Below are positions 6,778 to 14,800 of a stretch of DNA of 29,119 nt, piece by piece. Both the position numbers and the translations under genes were made by a program. The stretch lies in the NCBI GenBank assembly GCA_934432885.1, contig CAKRYY010000036.1, positions 1 through 29,119 on the forward strand. Reading direction: 5' to 3'. The first letter of the stretch is position 1; the number at the start of each line of letters is the position of its first letter. The stretch comes from an uncultured Lachnospiraceae bacterium (GTDB lineage: Bacteria; Bacillota; Clostridia; Lachnospirales; Lachnospiraceae). The notes beneath the pieces are model-generated. The model was given only the letters and a program-made list of their open reading frames with translations, ran no database searches and was not told where the DNA came from.

Positions 6778-7219
6778 TTCTTTTTCCTCCATCTGCTTCC
6801 TTATTTTTTAACTCTGATGCCGCGATGCTTACCTGCTCTTTTTCCAGACACGCCGCACATATCGCCTTAAAGAAAATATCATAGCTTAAAAATTTCATTC
6901 CATGCGTATCGCGTATCCTCTTTTCCAGGTCAGGCAGTTCATCCATATCAACATCAGAAACATTACCGCATCTGATACATCTTACATGGTAGTGATTCTT
7001 TAATGTAAAATCAAACCGGTCCGGGCCATCTGGGACTTCAACCCTTCTTATCGCACCTTCCTCGGCTAAAATTCCAAGATTCCGATAAACGGTTCCCTTT
7101 CCTATTGTAGGATGCTCTCTTTTTATAAATTCATAAACCTCATCAGCCGTTACATGTCTCTTTAAATCATTAACAGCCTTTCTCACCAATTCCTTCTGAA
7201 TTGTGTTTCTTCTGTTCAT
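6764..7219 (-). CDS. perR: Fur-family peroxide regulator PerR
   Basis: 151-aa metal-dependent repressor with an N-terminal winged helix (about 1-70; [11 protein letters not shown] recognition helix) and a C-terminal dimer domain. Structural zinc cysteines are Cys81, Cys84, Cys121 and Cys124. Aligning by motif to Bacillus PerR, all five regulatory-site residues are present: His22, Asp70 (RFDF), His76 and His78 (NHYH), Asp89. The Asp rather than Glu at position 89 favours PerR over Fur or Zur. In PerR, H2O2 oxidises the Fe-coordinating histidines and releases DNA. It heads the operon with rbr and hemerythrin. Its promoter is overlapped by palindromic AT-rich sites, indicating autoregulation. 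Confidence 0.9.
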   Translation of the reverse strand: MNRRNTIQKELVRKAVNDLKRHVTADEVYEFIKREHPTIGKGTVYRNLGILAEEGAIRRVEVPDGPDRFDFTLKNHYHVRCIRCGNVSDVDMDELPDLEKRIRDTHGMKFLSYDIFFKAICAACLEKEQVSIAASELKNKEADGGKRNGSK

Positions 7220-7241
7220 TCGTTCTCCTTATTAGGATTAG

Positions 7242-7294
7242 TTCTTAATAAGAATTATATGTTATTATTCTTTTTTTGTCAATAAGAATTTATA
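7242..7294 (-). promoter_or_regulatory. perR operon promoter with two PerR-box-like sites
   Basis: Minus strand -35 TTGACA (7277-7282), 17-bp spacer, -10 TATAAT (7254-7259): full consensus. A perfect 6-1-6 palindrome TTCTTAATAAGAA (7242-7254) abuts and shares one base with the -10. A second AATAAGAATT half-site repeat starts at 7281, overlapping the -35. These fit the AT-rich 7-1-7 PerR/Fur box type. Confidence 0.75.
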
Positions 7295-7343
7295 AAATGC
7301 AGCATTCAAAACAATTCTGCAAATAATGTTCCCCTCCAAAGCA

Positions 7344-7381
7344 CAAAACAGCCACTTGCAGGCAAACACCTGCCGTGACTG
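7344..7381 (-). terminator. Terminator after agrD
   Basis: CAGTCAC/GTGGCTG (with one G-U pair) and GCAGG/CCTGC stack into a 12-bp hairpin between 7349 and 7381, followed on the minus strand by TTTTG. It separates the agr-like genes from the perR promoter. The plus strand also ends in TTTTTAT, so it may work both ways. Confidence 0.8.
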
Positions 7382-7415
7382 TTTTTATGCGTGAATCCTT
7401 TTTTTCTAAAACACC

Positions 7416-7574
7416 TTAAAACTTTCTGAATTTTTCCAGACCTTCCGGTACCTTCGGCTGATGATGCGCCCACATGCACGCTGTATTTGCTGTGTAAATC
7501 AGCGTTGCCAGTGCAAGCATATTAACTGTTCCCCAAACCTTTGCGCCTGTTAATTTTTTCCAGATGTTTCTCAT
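7416..7574 (-). CDS. agrD: AgrD-like cyclic lactone autoinducer prepeptide
   Basis: 52-aa prepeptide. An amphipathic/hydrophobic N-terminal leader (MRNIWKKLTGAKVWGTVNML) is followed by the signal core with Cys33 (NTACMWAH) and an acidic/proline C-terminal recognition tail (QPKVPEGLEKFRKF). The tail matches the PxVPExL pattern of AgrD peptides. By alignment with staphylococcal AgrD, the ring would be Cys33 to His37, a thiolactone pentapeptide CMWAH, with cleavage before His38. Start ATG 7574 has AGGAGGG 9 nt upstream. It lies 124 nt after the histidine kinase gene and just before a terminator. The AgrB protease that cuts and cyclises such peptides is not in this window. The ring size is a prediction. 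Confidence 0.88.
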   Translation of the reverse strand: MRNIWKKLTGAKVWGTVNMLALATLIYTANTACMWAHHQPKVPEGLEKFRKF

Positions 7575-7698
7575 GATAACGTTCCCTCCTGCTGTCTTTA
7601 TAATCAGTACCCGGCAGCACTGCGCTGCCCGCAGGCATATCCCGTCTGCATATCAAAGGTAGCACTGTATCTGGGAACGCTGTCAGCTCCTGAAAAAA

Positions 7699-9039
7699 TT
7701 ATACGGTTTTCCTTCCAAAATTTGCATCCTGCAAAGACGCATATACAGAAAGTGACAAATCTGCAATAAACCGTCCATCCGTCTGTTCCAGCTGCAGACT
7801 GCCGCCATACTGCTCTGCGACCTGCCGCACGATGCCGATGCCAAAGCCATGTACTCTTTTGTCCCTCTTGGTCGTAAGGAGCCTTCCTTTTTCCAAAAGC
7901 GCAGGTGTCTTAAAGTAATTTTCAATATGCACAGCCAGCATATATTCATTTCCCATAAAAAATTTTACGGTTACAGCCCTTTTGCTCTCTTCGCATTGCT
8001 GCGCCGCCTCCAGCGCATTGTCCAACAGATTGCCAAACATGGAAATCATATCTGCCGGAGAAATAAAATCTACCTTTAGAAAGTTTTCTACAAAGATGTC
8101 CATCTGCACGCCGCATTTCTCCGCCCTTGCCCTGCGCTCGGAGAGAATCGCATTCAAAACGCTGCTTGTACTGTAAAGCCGGATTTTTGTCTCCGTCTCA
8201 AATTTACCCTCCATCTCATCTACAATCTGCACGACCTCTTTATCGTTTCCCTTTGCCGCCAGCAGCCGGATATTCCGCATACAGGCATGCACATCATGCA
8301 GATACCGCCTGTAATCCTCATTTAAAAGGCTGATATTGTGAAACTGCTCCTGGTCCATCTCCTGCTTTACACTACAGAGCTGTTCATATTTGATTCGTTC
8401 TGTCACTTCTGCAAAGCGCTCTAAAATCATAAAAATTGCAGCATTGGAAAAATAAAGCATCAATGCGCCTGCACACATAAAGCATTGCAGCGGAAAGCCC
8501 GATGGAAACTCAAGATATAAAAAACTTCCCAATATCAGTATTGTTGAAAGCGGAAGTATCAAAAGATATGCGGCAAATTCCTGATTATTTCTAGTCTCAA
8601 GCTTTCGAGTAAATTGTTCAATAAAAAGTAAAAAGCCAAACCGTAAAAAGTAATCTAATACCAAAAAGGCAAATCCACTTTCCCCAGGCCATGCAACAAT
8701 TTGAACTCCCAATCTGGCAGAAAGGAAACGATACCAAATTTCAAGTGCAACCTCTCCGCTCGCAAAAATCGCATAAAAGACCACCGTATAAATAGCGCCA
8801 TTTTTTATGGAAATACAAAATTCGCACATGATATACAAAAAGCTGACCAAGGGAAACAGCAGCAGATTAAGCCATGTAACCGATGCCAGATTGACACACA
8901 GCACCAGTCCCGCCGCACCCAAAAACAATACCGCCCTGCGTTTCCCCATATAGCGCACCGGAAACATCGACGCAAAAAACCGGTGCAGCATATAAATATC
9001 CGCCATGCAGAATAGAAAATTAAGAATCCACGCTCCCAC
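7699..9039 (-). CDS. agrC: AgrC-like GHKL sensor histidine kinase
   Basis: 446 aa. The first 205 residues hold about six hydrophobic membrane segments (peptide-sensing region). Next come a coiled segment (about 208-235), the phosphoacceptor region YRRYLHDVHACMRNI with His248, and a GHKL ATPase domain with N box MFGNLLDNALEAA (about 324-336) and G box HGFGIGIVRQ. Such class-10 kinases detect cyclic peptides and phosphorylate a LytTR regulator. The start is GTG 9039, only 2 nt after the regulator's stop, with AGGTG just before it. The AgrD gene follows directly, so its peptide is the probable ligand. Confidence 0.88.
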   Translation of the reverse strand: MGAWILNFLFCMADIYMLHRFFASMFPVRYMGKRRAVLFLGAAGLVLCVNLASVTWLNLLLFPLVSFLYIMCEFCISIKNGAIYTVVFYAIFASGEVALEIWYRFLSARLGVQIVAWPGESGFAFLVLDYFLRFGFLLFIEQFTRKLETRNNQEFAAYLLILPLSTILILGSFLYLEFPSGFPLQCFMCAGALMLYFSNAAIFMILERFAEVTERIKYEQLCSVKQEMDQEQFHNISLLNEDYRRYLHDVHACMRNIRLLAAKGNDKEVVQIVDEMEGKFETETKIRLYSTSSVLNAILSERRARAEKCGVQMDIFVENFLKVDFISPADMISMFGNLLDNALEAAQQCEESKRAVTVKFFMGNEYMLAVHIENYFKTPALLEKGRLLTTKRDKRVHGFGIGIVRQVAEQYGGSLQLEQTDGRFIADLSLSVYASLQDANFGRKTV

Positions 9040-9041
9040 AG

Positions 9042-9824
9042 CTACACCTCACGAATCCCACTGACATATTTTGAACAGATAAAATTGTTCTTCAGTTCAT
9101 GAAATGCCTTCGCCTTACTTCTCGTAATCTGAAACGTCGCAGAGGTTTCCGCAAGCTGTAAGGTCTTTGCCGTGCAGGCTGTCAGATAGCGGAAATTGAT
9201 GATATAACTGTCGTGGGGCCAGCCAAATCCATACTGCCACAGTTTATCATAAGCTTCACGCAGCTTTCCCTGAAATCTTACATCCGGCAGCAGACCGTCC
9301 TCATCCGGCGCAATTCCATATATCCGGTACGCCGCCTTTGTCAGGTGCACCCGCGTACTCTTTTTATATTTTTCAATGTAAATAATATGCTGTGCACCAA
9401 TAAAAAGAAGCCGTTTCCCAACATGTACAGAAAGGTACGGCAGCTTGCTGTTTTCACGCATTTTCAAAAGCGCATCCCTGACATAGGCATCAATCTGCAA
9501 GCCTGTCATTGTCTTCATAATATAACGATAGGGCTGTACCTCAAAGCAAAACGGCGATGGCTCCACAAAGCCTGTGTAAAATACCAGCACCAGATTTTCG
9601 TCAATCCTGCGTATCTCCTTTGCTGTTTCATTTCCATTCAGTCCAGCCATCTGAATATCCAGAAAAATAACTGCAAACCGCGTTTTCTCCATTGCTCCTA
9701 GCAGTCCAACACCAGAGTCAAATTCCCATACAGCCGCCTCGCCCGGCTTTATGTTCTTTTTGATGTGCGCACACAGACGCTCTCTATCCGCTGCAGAATC
9801 GTCACATACCGCAATCTCCAGCAT
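9042..9824 (-). CDS. agrA: AgrA-like LytTR response regulator
   Basis: 260 aa. The receiver domain (1-120) has acidic residues Asp8/Asp9, phosphoacceptor Asp56 (FLDIQM), and the YRYIMKTM switch lysine near 104. The C-terminal LytTR DNA-binding domain (about 140-240) is typical in length. I chose ATG 9824 over an upstream TTG because GGGGGAG lies directly before it. It should activate its own locus on phosphorylation by the kinase encoded next. The upstream gap contains nested inverted repeats (9876-9915) that could be a binding site. Confidence 0.88.
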   Translation of the reverse strand: MLEIAVCDDSAADRERLCAHIKKNIKPGEAAVWEFDSGVGLLGAMEKTRFAVIFLDIQMAGLNGNETAKEIRRIDENLVLVFYTGFVEPSPFCFEVQPYRYIMKTMTGLQIDAYVRDALLKMRENSKLPYLSVHVGKRLLFIGAQHIIYIEKYKKSTRVHLTKAAYRIYGIAPDEDGLLPDVRFQGKLREAYDKLWQYGFGWPHDSYIINFRYLTACTAKTLQLAETSATFQITRSKAKAFHELKNNFICSKYVSGIREV

Positions 9825-9875
9825 CTTTTTCTCCCCCACTTCCAAAAGGTTCTATCTTCTTTCTATTTACACAAA

Positions 9876-9915
9876 GGGGTATCGCACTCCCCCCTATAGG
9901 GAAATACTATACCCC
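9876..9915. repeat. Nested inverted repeat upstream of agrA
   Basis: GGGGTAT (9876-9882) and ATACCCC (9909-9915) are perfect inverted arms enclosing a second palindrome CCCTATAGGG. It spans the stop codon of the XRE gene and lies in the leader of agrA. No U-run follows, so an operator or RNA structure is likelier than a terminator. Confidence 0.55.
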
Positions 9916-10242
9916 TTCTGTCTCTTTTAACGCAGCAATATAATTATTTACAATCGCTTCCAAATGCCGGTACTGCTCCGGCTTTAACTGAGAAACCCGC
10001 TCCAGTAAAAGAAGCTGATCCTCTCCCGTTACCTTTCCAAGCAATAGATAATCTGTGCTGATTTCCAACGCATCACAGATGCGGATGATATTCTCCGGAC
10101 GCATCGCCTTCTTGCCAAGCTCCGCTGAAGAAACCGTCTGCGGCGTAATGCCTGCGCACTCCGCCAGCTCCTCCTGCGTCAGCCGCAGCTGCTTTCTGCG
10201 TTCCAGAATTCTTTTTCCCATCTGTCTTAACAAATCATCCAT
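9907..10242 (-). CDS. XRE-family helix-turn-helix regulator
   Basis: 111-aa cytoplasmic DNA-binding protein. An HTH_3/XRE domain at about residues 10-62 (LRLTQEELAECAGITPQTVSS, with the wing segment RPENIIRICDALEIS) is followed by a helical C-terminus (about 70-111). ATG 10242 is preceded by GGAGAAAAAGTG; the longer frame from 10269 reads through this site. It is the first gene before agrA-agrC-agrD with an 82-nt gap, so it may be their local regulator. The target is unknown. Confidence 0.82.
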   Translation of the reverse strand: MDDLLRQMGKRILERRKQLRLTQEELAECAGITPQTVSSAELGKKAMRPENIIRICDALEISTDYLLLGKVTGEDQLLLLERVSQLKPEQYRHLEAIVNNYIAALKETEGV

Positions 10243-10286
10243 CACTTTTTCTCCATGCCATAGTAACATTTTATCTTCTACAGCAT

Positions 10287-10315
10287 ATATTATTAAGCGA
10301 TTATGGTTGTTTTAA
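10287..10315 (-). promoter_or_regulatory. Possible promoter of the XRE-agr genes
   Basis: Minus strand -35 TTAAAA (10310-10315) and -10 TAATAT (10287-10292), 17-bp spacer. Both boxes are imperfect; supported mainly by position. Confidence 0.4.
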
Positions 10316-10352
10316 TTCGTCTATAGGATGACTTATTCTATCCAATTCCTTT

Positions 10353-11846
10353 CTACTGGATTTCCAGATTGGTGTAGCCCATCAGGCTTTCATCGACTGC
10401 CCGTGCAGCCTCCCTGCCCTCCCGGATTGCCCATACGACAAGTGACTGTCCTCTGTGCATATCGCCGGTTACAAACACATTTTCAACATTTGTCGCATAG
10501 CTGCCGGGGGCGGTCTTTACATTCGTCCGCTCATTGACCTCTACACCAAAGGCATCCGTCACATATTTCTCACTGCCGAGAAAGCCCGCTGCGATAAGCA
10601 CAAGCTGCGCTTCCAGCACCTGCTCGCTGCCCGGAATTTCCTTCATCGTCATTCTGCCGCTTGCAGCGTCCTTTTCCCATGACAGCTTTACGATTTTCAC
10701 GCCCTTTAAGCTGCCGTCCTTATCCTTTAAAAATTCCTTTACGGTTGCCTCATAGATGCGCGGGTCCTTTCCGAAAAGGGCAATCGCCTCCTCCTGACCG
10801 TAGTCTGTCTTGCAGACCTTCGGCCACTCCGGCCAGGGATTGTTCTCCGCCCTTTTATCCGGTGCCTTCGGCATCATTTCAATCTGCGTCACAGAGCGGC
10901 AGCCATGTCTGATAGAAGTTCCGACACAGTCATTTCCGGTATCGCCGCCGCCGATGATAACGACGTCCTTATCCTTGGTATCAATGTATTTCTTATCTGC
11001 AAACGCAGAATCCAAAAGGCTTTTGGTATTTGCCTTCAGGAAATCCACTGCAAAATAGATTCCCTTCGCATCACGTCCGGGTGCTTTAATGTCCCTTGGA
11101 TGCGACGCGCCGCAGGCAAGGATGACTCTGTCATATTCTGCAAGCAGCTTATCCGCCTTTTTATCCCTTCCGATATTAACGCCTGTGCAGAAGGCAATGC
11201 CCTCCTCCTTCATGACTGCGAGCTTGCGCTCAATTACGCTCTTTTCCAGCTTCATGTTGGGGATTCCATACATCAACAATCCGCCCACGCGGTCAGAACG
11301 CTCAAACACTGTAACCTGATGTCCTCTTTTGTTCAGCAAATCCGCCGCTGCCAGTCCAGAAGGACCGCTGCCGATTACGGCAACCTTTTTTCCCGTCCTG
11401 ACTCTGGGCGGTTTTGCCGCCGCATATCCCTGCGCATAAGCATTTTCAATAATCGCGTATTCATTTTCCTTCGTCGCTACCGGATCTCCGTACAGTCCGC
11501 AGGTGCAGGCATTCTCGCAGAGCGCCGGACATACCCGCGACGTAAATTCTGGAAAATTGTTGGTCTTTTTCAAGCGGTTGTATGCCTGCTTCCAGTTTCC
11601 TGTGTAAACAAGGTCATTCCATTCCGGCACCAGATTGTGCAGCGGACAGCCGCTTGCCATTTTGCCGACCATCATTCCTGACTGGCAGAAGGGAACGCCA
11701 CATTCCATGCAGCGCGCACCCTGTAACTGCTGCTCCTTCTGTGGAAGATGCGTATGGAATTCGTTGAAATGCTTTATTCTTTCCTTAGGCTCCTGCGCCC
11801 TGGACGTTTTTCGTTCATAATCCATAAATCCCGTTGGTTTTCCCAT
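10353..11846 (-). CDS. gltD: Glutamate synthase small subunit
   Basis: 497-aa NAD(P)H-dependent flavoprotein that passes electrons to GltB for glutamate synthesis from 2-oxoglutarate and glutamine. N-terminal cysteine motifs CMECGVPFC and CPALCENACTCG bind Fe-S clusters. GSGPSGLAAAD (about 157-167) binds FAD, GGGDTGNDC binds the pyridine nucleotide, and GDMHRGQSLVVWAI is the C-terminal FAD motif. The length is normal. ATG 11846 has AGGAGGG 10 nt upstream and lies 16 nt after the gltB stop: an operon. Confidence 0.95.
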   Translation of the reverse strand: MGKPTGFMDYERKTSRAQEPKERIKHFNEFHTHLPQKEQQLQGARCMECGVPFCQSGMMVGKMASGCPLHNLVPEWNDLVYTGNWKQAYNRLKKTNNFPEFTSRVCPALCENACTCGLYGDPVATKENEYAIIENAYAQGYAAAKPPRVRTGKKVAVIGSGPSGLAAADLLNKRGHQVTVFERSDRVGGLLMYGIPNMKLEKSVIERKLAVMKEEGIAFCTGVNIGRDKKADKLLAEYDRVILACGASHPRDIKAPGRDAKGIYFAVDFLKANTKSLLDSAFADKKYIDTKDKDVVIIGGGDTGNDCVGTSIRHGCRSVTQIEMMPKAPDKRAENNPWPEWPKVCKTDYGQEEAIALFGKDPRIYEATVKEFLKDKDGSLKGVKIVKLSWEKDAASGRMTMKEIPGSEQVLEAQLVLIAAGFLGSEKYVTDAFGVEVNERTNVKTAPGSYATNVENVFVTGDMHRGQSLVVWAIREGREAARAVDESLMGYTNLEIQ

Positions 11847-11862
11847 GCCTCATCTTCCCTCC

Positions 11863-14800
11863 TTACTTTCTCATATTGGCATAGAATGCTTCAATCTGCG
11901 CCTGCTCTGCGGAAAGTCCTTTTTCCTCCATCTGCACGATTGTCTTTAACATTCTGTCATAATCGTATGGAATAATCTTTTTGAACTTCGGCAGATATGC
12001 GCCGAAATTCTCCAGAATCCGTTTGCCCTTTTCTGAATTGGTGGACGCTACGTGCTCACGAATCATGTCCTTTAGCTCCAGCACGTCATACTTGGAGGTA
12101 ATCTCAGAGGAATATACCATTTCCTTGTTGACTCTGGTATAGAGGTCATTGTCCTCATCCAGCACATAGGCGATACCGCCGCTCATGCCCGCTGCGAAGT
12201 TTTTCCCGGTCTTTCCAAGAATAACCACCCTGCCACCGGTCATATACTCGCAGCCATGGTCGCCCACGCCCTCTACGACAGCCACTGCGCCGGAGTTACG
12301 CACGCAGAAACGCTCGCCTGCCACGCCATTGATAAACGCCTTGCCGCTCGTTGCGCCGTACAGTGCGACGTTGCCGATGATAATATTTTCATCCTGCTTA
12401 AAACGGCTGCCTGTCGGCGGATAGATTACCAGCTTGCCACCGGAAAGCCCCTTTCCAAAATAATCGTTGCTGTCACCGGAAAGCTCAAGCGTCAGTCCCT
12501 TTGGAATAAATGCGCCAAAGCTCTGTCCGCCTGCGCCGTGGCACAGTACCCGGTAGGAATCCTCCTCCAGCGTATCGCCAAACCGCTTTGTAATCTCAGA
12601 GCCGAGAATCGTACCGAAAGCTCTGTCCGTGTTGCCAACCTCAACCTCGATTCCTCGTTTCTGACCGCTTTCCATCGCCTTGCCAAGCTGCTTTAACAGC
12701 ACTTTTTCATCCAGCGTCTTTTCCAGTTCAAAATCATAAACCTGCTTCGGGTCAAAAATGACCTTTTCCTTGCTGCCAGCATACGGATTGTTCAGGATAT
12801 TACTCAAATCCACCTTGCTGCCACGCTCATCCAGATGCTCCCGCACCTTCAAAAGCTCCGTATGTCCGACCAGCTCGTCTACAGTGCGCACACCCAGCTT
12901 TGCCATATATTCCCGCAGCTCCTGTGCAATAAACCGCATGAAGTTGATAACGTATTCCGGTTTGCCCCTGAAGTTTTTGCGCAGCTGCGGATTCTGCGTC
13001 GCCACGCCGACCGGGCAGGTATCCAGATTGCAGACACGCATCATCACACAGCCCATTGTTACAAGCGGCGCTGTCGCAAAGCCAAATTCCTCGGCTCCCA
13101 GAATTGCCGCAATCGCAACGTCCCTGCCGCTCATGAGCTTGCCATCGGTTTCGATACGCACCTTATTACGCAATCCGTTCATAATCAACGTCTGATGTGT
13201 CTCAGCAAGTCCCAGCTCCCAGGGCAGTCCTGCATTGTGAATCGAGCTGCGCGGCGCCGCTCCTGTACCACCGTCATAGCCGGATACCAGAATTACCTGT
13301 GCGCCCGCTTTGGCAACGCCTGCCGCAACCGTTCCAACGCCCGCTTCAGATACCAGCTTTACGGAAATCCGTGCATCTCTGTTTGCATTTTTCAAATCGT
13401 AGATAAGCTGCGCCAAATCCTCAATCGAGTAGATGTCGTGATGCGGTGGCGGGGAAATCAGTCCTACGCCCGGTGTGGAATGTCTGGTCTTGGCAATCCA
13501 GGGATATACCTTGCCGCCCGGCAGATGTCCGCCCTCGCCCGGCTTTGCGCCCTGTGCCATCTTAATCTGGATTTCTTGCGCGCTGACAAGATAACGGCTC
13601 GTTACGCCAAATCTGCCGCTCGCCACCTGTTTGATTGCAGAGCAGCGGTTTTTGCCGTCCGGTCCGACCACCAGACGCTCCAAATCCTCGCCGCCCTCGC
13701 CGGAGTTTGACTTTCCATGCAGGGTATTCATGGCAATCGCAAGCGTTTCATGCGCTTCCTTGGAAATCGAGCCATAGGACATCGCACCCGTCTTAAATCT
13801 TGTCACGATGGAATCCACGCTCTCCACTTCTTCAATCGGAACCGGCTTTTTCGCATACTTAAAGTCCATCAGCCCGCGCAGGTTCTTGACGCTGTCCTCA
13901 TCGTTGACTAACGCCGTATACTGCTTGAACATTTCATAATCCCCACGTTTTGTAGACTCCTGAAGCAGATGGATGGTAGCAGGATTGTACAGATGTTCTT
14001 CGCCGCCGCTGCGCATCTTGTGATTGCCGGGGCTGTCGAGCGTTAGGTCATTTTCCAGACCGAGAGGGTCAAACGCCCGTGAATGAAGCGCATCCTGCTG
14101 CCGCTCAATATCCTTTAAGGAAATTCCGCCTACACGGCTTACAGTATTGGTAAAGTATTTATTTATGACATCATTGTCAATTCCTATCGCCTCAAAAATC
14201 TGAGAGCCCTTATAGGACTGGATGGTGGAAATACCCATCTTGGAAGCGACCTTGACAATTCCATGCAGTACAGCATGGGTATAATCATCCACCGCCGCAT
14301 AGTAATCCTTATCCAGCATCCGGCTGTCAATCAGCTCTTTTATGGATTCCAGCGCAAGGTAAGGATTGATTGCGCAGGCACCGTAGCCAAGCAGGGTTGC
14401 AAAATGATGAATCTCTCTCGGTTCGCCGGATTCCAGAATCAGTGCAACGCTGGTACGCTTCTTGGTTCTGACAAGATACTGGTTCAAAGCTGATACCGCA
14501 AGGAGAGACGGAATCGCCACGTGGTTTTCATCCACGCCTCTGTCGGTCAGGATAATGATATTTACGCCGTCGCGGTATGCTCTGTCGACCTCTACAAAGA
14601 GCCGTTCCATTGCACGCTCCAGACTTGTATTTTTGTAATAAAGAATCGGAACTTCCTCTACCTTGAAGCCCTCTGCCTTCATATTTTTAATCTTCAGCAG
14701 GTCGGTATTGGTCAGAATCGGATTGTTTACCTTTAAGATATTGCAGTTTTTGGGCGTTTCCTCCAGAACATTTCCCTCTGTACCAATGTATACTGTTGTA

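Noticed and set aside
12835..13710. Long plus-strand open frame (291 aa) antisense to gltB
   Set aside because: It lies fully inside the well-supported gltB gene, is rich in Cys/His/Arg in a way typical of antisense frames, and has no ribosome site or recognisable motif.
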